Below, in pieces: positions 24,280-35,859 of a stretch of 64,000 nucleotides of DNA. The stretch is from assembly GCA_020081605.1 (NCBI GenBank), contig JAHREC010000016.1:186001-250000 (forward strand), given 5' to 3'. This stretch comes from Albifimbria verrucaria (lineage: Eukaryota > Ascomycota > Sordariomycetes > Hypocreales > Stachybotryaceae). Both the position numbers and the translations under genes were made by a program. The notes under the pieces are model-generated. The model made no database searches. It was given only the letters and a program-made list of their open reading frames with translations, and was not told where the DNA came from. Each line of letters starts with the position of its first letter. Position 1 is the stretch's first letter.

Positions 24280-25960
24280 GATAGAATTAGCCCCAACCAT
24301 ATCGCCCGATATATTCCCAGCGAAGCCTCATTTTGGTACAGTTAAGACGTTTCCCAAAGGATTATTCAAGGAATTATTCTTTATCCATGACGCTTTGGAA
24401 AACTTAGTAGTTGATTGTGTAGAAAGCATCAGCCGGGAGCCCTCCCATGCTAACAGGAGAGACGCAATTGTCTATGACATGCAATCCTTTCACATCATGG
24501 ACTTTGGAGTTGGATTCCAGGCAAGCATCTTCCGCAGTAACACCCATACGACATCTACCTGGGATGTGGTGACTTCAAGTGTGGTGAGACGATGTCGGAC
24601 ACGTGCTTCAAGCCCTTAGTCAAAGCGGGAATGTCGATTTCAGAACCGTTCAGTTAGAATTTCAAATTGATATCTGGCAGAACTCTTGGGTCGGTAGATC
24701 AGATCCTCACAGTTCCAGTTGGATTGTGGCTCTTCATCTCAACGACGGGAAAGAAGAAGGTTGTCGCAGGCCATCTGATGCGGCTACACCCAGGATAGTG
24801 ACCATTGAGAGTGCCACCAGCTCCGCCGAGTAGAATAAGATCTGTGACAATGTTGTCGCTGAACTCAGCTCGGTACAGCATGAATATGGGGCAGCGCCGT
24901 CACCGTAGCCGCTGTAATCTTGCTGCCCCTGTTCAAGACAAGTATCTCATTCCGCTGTCGCGTCGGGTTGAAGGTACATGCTTCGAATGGGTTGTTCTCA
25001 AATGGGACATTGGTGTTGAAGTGAATGCCAATCTCACATTTATTCCTAAGGTGTTCACTCTATTAAATATCGGCACTCTTCTGACTGCCAGATCCGTGAA
25101 CTTATACCAGCGACTAGGTCTGCGACCACATGTATGCATATGCCATGTTCCTCTAGCTCGTTACATGGGCCACTACCGGAAAACTTAAGGATCTGTGGTG
25201 TTGAAAGCACCACCAGCGACAATAACCTCTTTCCTGAGACAACACAATTGTGTTTACGTCTTGAATAGGTGGGTTGTACCGTCTTTCAGCTTCACAGAAG
25301 CTAAGTACTTAACACGGTAGGCTCGAGTTTGTCTATGTTTTTTCTTGAACAAAACTTTGGTCGCGAGACTATATATGATGAGGGTCAGAGGATAAAGAGG
25401 CGACCTATCTTCGGCTCGTGCCGCAATGGCCTCGCTAATGATGTTCCAAGGACTGGCTCTACGACGGTTCTCGCCAATATGAACAGCGGTCGGGTAGAGA
25501 CCCGGGGCTTCATATCGGCCAGCATTTGCACGATTGAGATCATGCTGCATCCGATCAATAATCTCGGCTTTGTCTAATATTTGGACGCCTTAGATTGCAC
25601 GATCGTATTCTAGGCAATCTTCAGTGCTTCTGTATGGTCAACAAGATAAGAAACATTGTTTTGGGTGGTTTATGCTGTTAGTACTTCCTGCCTATGAGTT
25701 GACGATGGTGAACTCACTGAGATTTTTCATCAAATCCGTGTTTGAGGGTGCCCGTGGAACGTAGACTTTGTGGTTCGAAGCTTTAAAATGCTTTCAAAAG
25801 GTCTCTGGCTCCCAAGACTCATCTCTAGTGATTTCTGCGATAGTGTGCCCATCTTGGTTGCGTGGCAGAGCAACTACATTTGAAAGCGCCGAGCCTCCGA
25901 ACGTGGCTCCACGGGGTTAGGAAATTCCAAGCCTGGGGAACTTTCAATAAGGTCATATGA
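24280..25960 (-). pseudogene. GMC oxidoreductase, decayed
   Basis: Fragments of a GMC-family FAD oxidoreductase lie in order on the minus strand in changing frames. ATFGGSALSNVVALPRNQDG (near 25890) is the GGSxxxN flavin motif. LNRANAGRYEAPGLYP and ATKVLFKKK (25300-25540) follow, then EVIVAGGAFNT (near 25230), QILKFSGSGP, and finally CRMGVTAEDACLE with VKGLHVIDN (24420-24560), the C-terminal substrate domain. The N-terminal FAD-binding Gly motif was not found. Besides frame changes there are in-frame stops (for example TGA after WEPETF) and a break before QILKFSG that is not a one-base loss, so this looks truly decayed rather than mis-sequenced. It is unrelated in position to the GMC start at 15.6 kb. 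Confidence 0.7.
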
Positions 25961-26452
25961 TGGCTAGCAGTGGAGATCCTACGATGTAGCACCTGTGGGA
26001 GAACTCAAACCATACAACACGATGCTACAGGGAAGACAGTAGGTGAACGCGCAGTCCCGTCATGCTGGCGTCTCATTCCCATAATGCGATACAGAGAGCA
26101 TAATGTACGGTAATCTCGATATAACGTTACCTACTATCAGCCAATACCGTAGGCTTTTAACACATCCGGACTTTGTTCGGTTCCACTTAGTCAATTCCTT
26201 AGTTTACTACCTGGTCTGCACCTACAAGTCTCAAGGAGATAGGAGAGGATAGCTCTTTCTTTACTTCAAGGAACAGTGAAACTATAGCCTCCGCGTTTTT
26301 CTACTCGGCAATTTTCGAAGAGATTCAAGGTAGCTCTGCCTATGATATGATCATGCAAAGATATAGTAGGAAGTGACGCATAGCTTAGGATAATAACTTA
26401 GGAACAATTACAGCGTGTACATCTCTTGCAGTCTTACACATCCCGGCTTCCC
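25961..26452. other. intergenic, no gene recognised
   Basis: A spacer between the M13 peptidase stop and the GMC remnant. I searched the minus strand for the missing GMC N-terminus here and did not find it. Confidence 0.5.
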
Positions 26453-28849
26453 TCACCACAATTCACATGTCGGCTCCTTAATCTTACACTGAAACGACTC
26501 GCGGAATTCCCTGCTATTCGCCATAGTCCCCAGGACGCGCGCCCACTTGGGCGCGTGGGGATCTGTGTAGATTTTTCCAATCGCTGCGTCCTTTTTCGAC
26601 TTGCCGCACCACCAGTTGGCGTACGAGACGAAGAAGAGCTGCTCCTGCGTAAAGAACCCAAGGCCGGGGAGATGCTCGTTCGGTGTCTCCCCTGCGCGGC
26701 GCCGCCAGGCCTGGAACCCGGCAGACAGGCCCCCGCGTCGGCAATATTCTCGCCTAGCGTCAGCCGTCCGTTTACATGGAGGGGCTTTCCGTCGGGGCCC
26801 TCGACCGTGTAGTTGGCATACTGGTTGACGAAGCACTCGGTGCGCTTCTTGAAAGCCTTGACGGTGTCGTCTGTCCACCATTCCGTCAGGTTTCCGTTCT
26901 CATCATAATGCCGGCCTGTCGAGTCGAAAGCGTGACTGAGCTCGTGGCCCGCAACTGACCCGAACGCGCCGTACGAGACGTACGCTGGGACTTGGACGTC
27001 AAAGACAGGGAACTGCATGATACCTGCAGGGAAAACGATTTCATTGCCCGGCGGATTGTAGTATGCATTGACAGTGGGCACAGACATACCCCATTGATCA
27101 CGGTCGACTGGCTTCCCGAGCGCAGCCCACTCACGGGCAACATCAAAAGTCCGCAATGAGAGCTCGTTGGCGAAGAAGTTGGATGACGACACATTGACTG
27201 CTGCGTAGTAGTTGTGAAGCTCCGTTGCGTTGGTGATGTCGGGGCTAGCGGTAGGGTAGCCAATCTTCTGGATAATGTTATGCACTTTGTTAATGGCCCT
27301 CCCCGTCGTCTCCTTGTCCATCCACTTGGTGGCCTTCAGCTTCTTGACAAACTCCAGCTTGATATCCTTGATGATGGTATCGCCGAACTCTTTGGCCTCC
27401 GGCGAGAATGCCTTCTCGATGTAGAAACGACTCAGCAGCCAGCTAAGTCCATCGTCAACATGGCTGACGCATACGCGCCAACGTTCGGGGTCGATTCAGG
27501 GTCCTACGCGGCCTCAGCTTATTAGTCCACTAGAATACTGCGAGTATTGTCTCACCTTGCCTGCCAACTTGTTCTTGAAGCGCTTGTAGGGAACGAGTTC
27601 ATCTGCCTCAATAGAGGAGGCAAATGATTGAATGACCTTCCAGGCGAAATAGGCGCGAACAACATCCTCTCCAGCATCCGAAATAATGCCCGACAGAGCC
27701 TTTAGGTAGCTAGGCGACGTCACTATAACGCGCTTAACGTCGATGTCGGATGGCGCAAGGTTGTTGATAAGATGATTGAGTCCAACTTCAGGGGCCAGCG
27801 CTGCCGCCTTGTCGAGGTCCATGGGATTGTACGTTTTCTAGAAGCATGCAGGTAAGCAGATGAATGCTTCATGTAGTTCGTGTGCGGGACAAACCGTGAC
27901 ATCCTCGCGTTCCTCCGTGCTTGGGGAGGCCGCCGCAAGCTTTTTTCCAGCTCAATTACCCTGTCGAAGTTCTGCTCATCCTCGTCCGGGTAGATACGGT
28001 GAAGTACGTTGGCAGCCACGCTGCGATACGCATTGAGGACTTCGTCGTCATCGTAACGCTCTTTGGAGGGCAGACCAAATGACCAGGGTGGTGAGATAGA
28101 CACCACGACCTTGTCTGGATCACGGTCGTCTGCCCCGTGCCGGGTGCGATGAACGGGTTGATGCCGTGGCGGGCGAGGAAAAGGGTGGCATCGTTGACCC
28201 AGTCAGCCTGAGCTGATGCCCCGGTCCACCTTTGCCTGAGCTCTTCCAGGACTTGTTTCAGTGGAGTTAACCCCGAGTTTTTGATCGCATTCTCATCGAG
28301 GCAGGCGTCATAAGCGGCTTTCAGTTTGTCGAAATTCTCCTGGTCAACCCCAGCCTACACATCACTCATTAGCTCAAGCCGTGGCAGTCGCGAGACCCGG
28401 TCAGCGTCGTACCATGGATTCCCCGGGTAGGGTGCCTCGAGGATGTGCCGGAGCAGTAATTGCGAGTTCTCTACCATAATGGTGCCGGTAAAGGCATCGC
28501 CCTGGTCGGGGCGCAAGTCATGGCGATCGCGCCAGCCGCCGCAGACCAGCTCCTCGAAGTTGGTGCAAGGATCGAGGCTCTTGTAGTCAGGCGAAAGGTT
28601 GTAGAGGATTTCGGAAGCGGCGTGCACACATGCTGGGGTCAAGCAGACATCAGGCTGGTCCGGCCTAGCTGGCTGGGGCGCTTGCGATAGCTTGTAATAA
28701 CGTAGGCTCGTGAGGCCCCAGTACGCAAGGGCGGCAGTGCCAATGGCGGCTGTGACGACGCGGCGGCGGAGGGAATTCGTTCTAGTAATAGGCTGGGTAC
28801 GTTGTTGCGGCAGCACCGCGACTGTCTTCATCTCAATATCAGGCTTCAT
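26453..28849 (-). CDS. M13 (neprilysin/endothelin-converting-enzyme-like) membrane metallopeptidase
   Basis: A type II membrane zinc endopeptidase, with the catalytic domain outside the cytosol. The start is ATG 28849, with a short basic cytosolic tail and one membrane segment (VTAAIGTAALAYWGL). The N-terminal domain carries CLTPACVHAASEIL and DPCTNFEELVCGGW. The catalytic domain has NAYYNPPGNEIVFPAGI, the zinc-binding HELSH in VAGHELSHAFD and the third-ligand ENIADAGG, and it ends with CKIKEPTCELW, the conserved Cys-containing tail. Introns are inferred at 28355-28412 (58 nt, hiding an apparent TAG), about 27837-27908 and about 27505-27556. One-base losses are needed near 26730, 27495, 27940, 28145 and 28412, mostly in G or A runs. 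All catalytic motifs are present. It may process extracellular peptides or hormones; fungal members are poorly studied. Confidence 0.83.
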
Positions 28850-29594
28850 ACTGAAAGCTCGAGCGAAAGGACGGACGTGGTGTCGAAGGTGTAAGGTCGA
28901 CAGGGAGCTTAGCTTGAGCTCCTACCTAATAATAACACTTAAGGGTAATGTACGGGGTAAATACGTACCAGTGACCTCATTGGAAAGACGGAGGCTGGGG
29001 ATAACCTTAGTAAGCCGCTTTGAGCTACCGGGACCCAATTGTTAACCCGTCTGTATGAGTATGATGATGTAGGGTATGACAAAATGCCCGATCCAATACG
29101 TGAGCTTTTGTTAGTATAGCTGAAACCCAAGAAATCATGCTTGGTTTATCTGTTAGATTCCATATCTCGTTTTTAGTATTTTGATATTGCGTAACTAAAA
29201 TACAGTCATGTTTTATAAAAATCCCACTGCTTAAGTAGTCAAATCTGTTGGTTGACCGAAATAAAATCCACAATAACACTGCATGAATTTATTAGGTGCA
29301 GTATTAACCAATGGTATTCCCAAACGTTTCCCTGTGTCTTCAAACATATGCAGGTTGTGAGGCTGGGTCTAAGAAAGGAAGAGATTGACGAAATTGCGAT
29401 TAATCTGGTCGCCCGAGTTGTCTTATCCACGTAGTATTTTCAGCCTCAGCTGAGCTATCCTTGCAGATTTGCGCAGCCATCTACTTAGCATTCCCCCTAT
29501 TAAAGGTTTTCCTGTTACAAGTTCTTATATTATCCACCATCGGTTATGTAGCATCCTCATACTCTCCACGCCTTATAGTCGTCAGTCTATAGTC
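28850..29594. other. intergenic between divergent genes
   Basis: A 745-base spacer expected to hold the promoters of the M13 peptidase and the unknown gene. No operator can be assigned. Confidence 0.55.
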
Positions 29595-30361
29595 ATGAAC
29601 CTCTCTCACGAAGCTGTCATTTTGCTACGTCCTCCATCTCATACGGAATTACCACCTCCAGCCGAATACCAAGACCCGAAAGCCACCTTCTTCGGCTTTG
29701 GAGGATGGTGGACTGTATTTTCCACTTTTCCGCTCTCGCAGTACCAACGAAAATCTCCTAGAACTGGTCAATTTGTTATAGAATTTGATCTCCCAGCCAA
29801 AACCTATATTCACAAGGAAATCTGGCTTGATTTGAGTGTCGAGGCACCGAGAGGGCAATATTACCCACCCCTCAAACTATTTCTAAGCCCGGCAAACTAC
29901 TTGAACCCGGTGACGACGAGCCGCTTAAGGAATCCACACTGAGAAAGTTGATAAGCAGACGACACCATTGGTGGTCAAAAGACAAGCCCGTGAGCACTGT
30001 GCACGCACCAGACCCAGACCAACGAGTGTCAGCGTTCAAGGAGGATGAAACGGGTCGTCAATGGGAGATCATATGCTGGGGCAAGCAGGGACAGCTAAAT
30101 GAGTGGATGGTTGACGATGATAATGGGTGGATTAGCGACAGTGCTGGGGAGAGAAGGGCGGACTGGAGAAACTTGTACGTGGTTGTCTACTACCATGCAA
30201 CGGCAGACGCAGAGGCTGGCATTGAGGTGTGGGATTCGATTGGGCCCAGGAGGAGATTAACAGACGACACGAGTGGCAAGATACGAGACGCCATACGCAA
30301 GGTCGAGGATCCGGCATTTGGACGTTTGGCTGAGAAATTGGTTGAGGTCGTCCCTCTATAA
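29595..30361 (+). CDS. conserved-looking protein of unknown function
   Basis: Start ATG 29595 (MNLSHEAVILLRPPSHTE). The first half is Pro/aromatic-rich (FFGFGGWWTVFSTF, FVIEFDLPAKTYIHKEIWLD). One base is missing near 29884, after which a second frame continues as KPGKLLEPGDDEPLKE, RRHHWWSKDKPVST, EDETGRQWEIICWGKQGQ and ends EKLVEVVPL. Joining the two gives about 255 residues with no gap, uniform composition and no stop, so I treat them as one gene. No signal peptide or membrane segment is visible and I do not recognise a domain. The Trp-rich mixed-charge sequence suggests a soluble, mostly beta protein. It lies divergent to the M13 peptidase. Confidence 0.6.
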
Positions 30362-30895
30362 TTTGATAACCAGAGCTTACGAGATAGAGCACTTATTTAT
30401 TCAAAAACTAACCGGGTGCCTGAGAGATACCCTATACAGTAACTACTACTTTGCCTAGAACACTTTCTTGTCTCTTTTTCAGCTGCCTTCCAGGTACTTT
30501 GTGCTCCGCATATCTCACCTGCTTCAGCCATGCTCTCAGCGATTGATATCGTGCCATGTCTCAGTGAGAGCAATGCATTCGATGTTCAAGTCGGGGCTCT
30601 TATCAAATTCCTGCCCAGCAGCACATGGTTCGCAATGCTGCACTGTGTCCAATGTTATCTGCCACTTAGCCCATCACGTGTTAAGGGATGACTCCCAGGC
30701 CGTCTGCGATCTGATTCGTCGGAAATGTGTCACTAATATAGTCTGGTTGAGGGTTGCCGAATCATACCAAGCTTGTGGAGTAATAAATGAGCACACCGGG
30801 CTGGCAGAATGTCTATCTTCATTCCGTCATTTGCTCTAATCTAACCGAGCATTGTTCATTCGATCCTCTTGCTGTCAAGGGTCTTGCTCACTGTG
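30362..30895. other. intergenic, no gene recognised
   Basis: A 534-base spacer containing the presumed promoter of the next regulator. A 123-codon frame at 30468-30839 has no family likeness. Confidence 0.5.
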
Positions 30896-33429
30896 ATGGC
30901 TGATGAATACAGATCTTATCCAACCCCTCGGGCAAAGCAAGCTTGTGATAATTGCCGGTGAGTCTCGACACCAACTGTTCGAGGAAATGCCTTACATTTT
31001 ACAGGCGGAAAAAGGCTAAATGTCCCGGTGAGAAACCGCACTGCTCGTTGTGCGTCCGTCTGAGACAGCGATGTCGGTACGCCAGCTACGCCGGTCGGCA
31101 CCATGGTGCAAATAGGCCGGGAAGTGTTCGGCGTGGCATTGATGGCATGCAAGTGAGATACAATTGTAGGCCATCAAGCTAATGTGAGATTTGCTAACTG
31201 CAAATAGAGCAGACGTCGGACAGTCGTTCCATCTACAGAGCAAAGGTGGTTGCTGGCCTATAACACAGAATTTTCCAATAAATTTTCCACTAACAGAACA
31301 TAAAATCTAGCGATGGTCTGCAGGGCGCATCTCCCCAAGCCATGCGAAATGGCCTACGCAATTGTAATAACCGAAGCACACAAAGTGTTCTTCCAGGCCA
31401 ACAAACCCCAGGACGCAAATCCGATTCACTTGAGGATTTTGAGTACGTCTCAAACCAACCTTTTTAGCCCTGCTAACCAATCCTCGAGATTTTTACTCGA
31501 ACGAGATATTCCGAAAGACCTATTAAGTGAAGCCTTTGTCAAGTACTTCGAGCATTTCAACAACCAGCCATACCCAGTCATCTGCCATATGCAAGGCAGC
31601 GACCCTTCACGGTTCAGAGCGTTCCGTTAGTTGTCTTATATCCATTGCTTGCCCTGACCTTACCGACCTTTCATCATACGTTAGCGGAAAATAAAGAACA
31701 GCTCGAGAGAGTTCTACAGTTCTTCGTCGGGTCGGCCTGGCAACTGCTTACAGAAGCAATCACCAAATTCGAATTTGACATCTCTTTCTTCCAAGGCCTA
31801 TGTCTTTTAGCGCAGGTCGATTTTGCTTGTAAGGACCTTCTAACCCTTGAAAGTCCAGCGACAATCCCACTTGATATGTAGATGCTGATGATCACGCTGC
31901 ATGAAGCTGGAAACACGTGTCGAGCACAGGCCCAAGTCGCTCTTGGCCTAGTTGTAGCGCGGAGCCAGGGAATGCTTTCTTCTGATAGCTTTCAACTCAG
32001 CGAAGACGTCTATGCAGTTAATGGCCAAGTAGTCTGGACTCTGTTCATGATGGATCGGTTATTTAACACCAGCAGCCACACAAGTCCCTCAGTCAACCCT
32101 TCTTTTTTCGCTTGTGTCTTTTCGATGGCCCTCAAAACCCAGCCACCCAGCCGGACACGTCACGAATATTTACTTTACACGAGTTGATTGACCACAAGGT
32201 TCACCTGGAATCTGTAACAATTGCTTCTCTCAACATTGAGCTGCTGTCGATTTGGGAGGATGTAGTGACCGAGATTTTTCACAGTTCAAAAGCAATGACT
32301 GTTCCATTCTGGAAAGACGGTTCATCGAGAAGCAAAATAATATCACGGCTTTTAGAAGCAGAGCTGAGTGAGCATAGACGGTAATCCTAGATTGGCGTCA
32401 ACTAATCTGTCTTAGATTGTGGCAAGCATACATACCTATCTGTTGGCCCACCTGTCAAAAACCTCCAGGAACCCCAGGCCAAGGAGTATTATCGTACATG
32501 GTTTTTATGCAGCTGCTCCATTCTACCATTAATTGCTGCTTGTAAGTCATCTGTAGGCTATGTATACACTCGCCACTGACAGTACTGTAAAAGGAACCAT
32601 CCTTTTATTATCTATATCAAGACTAAAGCGCTCCGCGGACGAGTGCCGTTAACTTTTCTCCAGAAATCTTACAAGTACTCCATGATATACTCAAACTGGG
32701 TTGTTCGGTTAATTAGTGACATGAAAGACTCGGGCCTTTGGTTGTACGACCCTTTTGTGGGTTATATGGCTACAATCTCAGCAACTATACAACTTGAACA
32801 GACGCTCAACAAGAATGATACACTGTCCAATGCCGCTAAATCAAAGTTTGGCAAGCTGCATGAGTTCATGAGGGAAATGTCCAAACAATGCCCAGTTGTA
32901 TCAGTCATGGTAGGTTTTCCTTTTTAAGAAATGGTTTGTGTTGCATCCTGCGGAGAGGTGTCTAATTCCCATCCAGGTCAAAATTCTGGATGAGCTGGCA
33001 GTCAATTTACGGCAACGCCAGACTATCAATCGGGTGGATCGGGATTATGACGGGGCTGTACCTACGGAACCGATTGAAAATATTACAATTGGTGAGGAGG
33101 ATATTGCCGTTATGTGGAAAGTTTTTGACTACGCAGAAATTTCTCGCGAGCAGGGACATCAGAAGCCAACAACACCATCCTCAGTCTCTGTTTCCAATCA
33201 ACAACTGCCGGAAACAAACCCAACACAGGGGTCCGAGGCAGGATTTCCAGCAAGTGGGAACTCTTTGGGTCTTGCGTCTGCTAATGTTCTCATTGGACAT
33301 CAAGACGCCAATTCGGGTTCGTTAGAATTTCAGATTGAGGACTTTGACCCACACCAACGTCACGATTTTGGGGAGGACTGGATGCTTATGGGACGGCTTT
33401 GGTCAGAATATTTTCCGGGAGACTTGTAA
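30896..33429 (+). CDS. Zn2Cys6 transcription factor
   Basis: A nuclear zinc-cluster regulator. The start is ATG 30896. The cluster is split by a 47-nt intron (30958-31004): ACDNCR, then RKKAKCPGEKPHCSLC and VRLRQRC, giving all six Cys. Further introns are inferred near 31150-31206, at 31829-31906, 32383-32415, 32537-32592 and 32911-32976. They join fungal-regulator middle-domain motifs: AFVKYFEHFNNQPYP, FDISFFQGLCLLAQVDFA, SGNTCRAQAQVALGL, WTLFMMDRLFN and CLNHPFIIYIK. The C-terminus is Ser/Gln-rich and ends RLWSEYFPGDL. Three one-base losses (near 31633 in a C run; 32108 and 32503 in T runs) must be repaired. A TAG at 31879-31881 falls inside the third inferred intron, so it is not a nonsense codon. 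It converges with the flavin oxidase next door, but a regulatory link is only a guess. Confidence 0.8.
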
Positions 33430-34096
33430 GGTACTCTCAGAAAAATACATTTCAGTCTTGGAGAATTGCGAAAAAACACTATGAGCGAATTTGCCACCTG
33501 AATGCTAATTGAAATGGCCCAGTTGTTGGAAACTATCGCTTTCATCTCGCTAGCATTTTGGAGAGAAAGAAATGAAAACCAATCAAGTATTCCATAAACG
33601 ACTAAATATCTTAAGTCTAATAAGGAGAAGAATATTCAGCATCTCAATAAGAACTTAGCCGCCATCCAGTATACCATATAATCTAGTTCCCCAAGGATAG
33701 ATTGAGCTAATTTTCACAGTTATGTATATTCGGGTATAATACTGGTATGTGGAATTAATTAGACAACTAATCCTTCAATATCTCTAATTTTTATCTAATT
33801 TATGTTAATTAATTTCCTGGATAGTTACTTGTGTTATACTTGGGTGTGCTCAGGAGGATTCAATAATTATAATAATAAGATACTAATGAGCTAATTGACT
33901 TTTCATAAGATATATTATTATATCTCCTCTTAATAATTCTTTATTCCAGTAGAAGCCTGATCTTCTTTAGGCAGCTTTCAAAATTGGCGCTGCCGGCTCC
34001 TTGGACCTAGAAGGTTGTTATTGGCTATTTGGCTATGATATCGAGCGCAGCGAGGGTGGCTCAACGGTCACCGCCCGGGGCATTAACGCCAGTGCC
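33430..34096. other. AT-rich island between convergent genes
   Basis: About 670 bases; from about 33560 to 33960 strongly AT-rich with many TA steps, the composition expected of RIP-affected or otherwise decayed DNA. No gene seen. Confidence 0.6.
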
Positions 34097-35500
34097 TCAA
34101 AGGCGTGCCTTTTCTTGTGCTGTAAATTCTCTTCGAACTGGACCACCACGGCTTCCATCTCCTTCGAAAACGTCTTTACTATCCTTGTATTCTTTCCTGA
34201 AACGCCATCTCTGTGCAAGATCTTGGGGTAAGGAGCGCTGCATTGCGGCCATAATATACTTTCCAAGAACAGGGAGAAATTTGAAACCACTGTGAAGTTG
34301 TAAGTAACTGCTGTTTCTGTTCCTCATATGACTCACTGTCCGCTGCCTCCTGTTGCAAGAAAGAGATTTTGTGAATCTGGATGGTAGTCGAAAATGAAAT
34401 CACCAGTTGGTGTATCTGTGTACCAACAAACAGCAACGCGATCAAAATCTCTGGATGCGAGCTCCGGTAGTATTTCCGCGATCCCGTGACGTAGCCTTTG
34501 CTTGCCATCTTCCGGTACAAAATTTGAACGAGAACTACGAGGTTTCGATGAAGGGAGGATATTTCGGACAAGCTGGACCCGATAGATCCATCGGCTCCGT
34601 CACTCGCGGTTCTCGTGTATCCCCAGCCATGAACTGCAACCTTGAAATACTTGGTTCCTGGGTGTGGCGGGAAGCAGAACCAACCTGACGTAAAGTTAAT
34701 GTAGATAGGTAGTTTTTCGTATCGCTCAACCTCCTCGTCCGTCAATCGCATGAAACCCAAGACCTGAGCCGTAGCCAGTACGGTGTTGTGCATCGGAATT
34801 AACTTGGGGTCCAGGCTCCAGTAGCAAGGACAAAAAGTCACCAGAAACAGAATTTCCTGAACTAGTGCGTGCAGCAGTAATATTGCCGTTCGAGTCGCTG
34901 TCGAACCCAGTCACGGTTCCTGCAGCGCCGTAAATAAAGGATATGACGCCCGTCTCGATGCATCTGTCTCGCAAGTTTGCAATAGCTAGTTGAGCGTCTG
35001 CCCAGCCGCCTTTTTCGTTGCAGTATCCATTGAATCCGACATCAGAGATGTCGCCTGTGATGTCAGGAAACTGGGAGTTGATTTGCGCGCTGTTCTTCAC
35101 TGGCTGCCATGGTAAGGACAGCTGATCCAGGGCAGAAGTGCATTTCTCAATGTATGATCGTCCAGCTTGATTTCTCGCCGTCAGAACAATTGGAACCTCA
35201 CGAAACGCGTCTTTATATATGGGCGAAGAAGCCCAAAGATCGTATGCTTCCTTCCCAATGCGAGCGTAAGTTAGATCCCCATAGTCAAAGCGTATGATTC
35301 TGGAAATGTCTGAGCTTGAGCCGTCCGGTACCTATTTTGCTGCAAGTTAGTCCTGTAGGTTGACAAAGTGAGACACCTACTGGAGGGCAGTGTCGATCGA
35401 GGACAGTTATGTTGGTGTAACCGTCCTGGCTCAGCTCAAATGCTGTGGACAGGCCAAAGGCACCTGCGCCGACAATGACGATTCTACTGTGTTTGTCCAT
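34097..35500 (-). CDS. FAD-dependent amine oxidase (fructosyl-amino-acid / sarcosine oxidase type), probably peroxisomal
   Basis: A DAO-family flavoenzyme. The start is ATG 35500 with the dinucleotide-binding motif RIVIVGAGAFGLSTAFELS. Intron 35332-35380 leads into DGSSSDISRIIRFDYGD, the typical Rx2R motif of amadoriases and sarcosine oxidases. ATGAWTP and CWYTDTPTGDFIFDYHP follow, then intron 34290-34336, then GSGHGFKFLPVLGKYI. The last three residues are ARL, a variant PTS1 peroxisomal signal. Expected activity is oxidation of an N-substituted amino acid to aldehyde or ketose plus H2O2. Single-base losses near 34530, 34812 and 34843 break the frame. Length is about 430 residues, which is normal. 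Relatives include fructosyl-amine oxidases and sarcosine oxidases, and I cannot choose between them. It faces a Zn2Cys6 regulator tail to tail. Confidence 0.82.
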
Positions 35501-35859
35501 GTTTCACACTGGATGCTACGAAGTAGTATAGTAACTCAAGATAATATATGTTTTGGTATTTCATGCGGCGGCATTGGTGTCTTTAACAGAGGTTCATAGG
35601 AAAATATATGCGGAATGCACGGAACACGGAACACGGAGCACGGAATACGGAATACGGAACACGGAACACGGCTCAAGGGACAGCTATTCAAGTTACATCT
35701 TTCTCGGCAAGTTGGAGCCGAGAAATTGTGGAGCCATTCTCGTTATCCAGTGACTGCATTGCAGGCCGAGGGAAGTAGGCGTAGCCTTGGTTGTAAATGA
35801 CGGACAGTGTTTGCATATTAACGTGACAGAGTTGCGCGATGAAGGGTCAGACTTCAGCG
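35501..35859. other. promoter side of the flavin oxidase, with minisatellite
   Basis: About 360 bases upstream of the oxidase start. It contains the heptamer repeat listed separately and no gene. Confidence 0.55.
35618..35671. repeat. 7-bp minisatellite (CACGGAA)n
   Basis: Almost eight tandem units of CACGGAA with variants TACGGAA and CACGGAG, ending CACGG, about 120 bases upstream of the flavin-oxidase start codon. Confidence 0.9.

Noticed and set aside
31879..31881. TAG that seems to split the Zn2Cys6 regulator at 30.9-33.4 kb
   Set aside because: It falls in an inferred 78-nt intron (31829-31906); removing it joins QVDFA to SGNTCRAQ, the normal family continuation.
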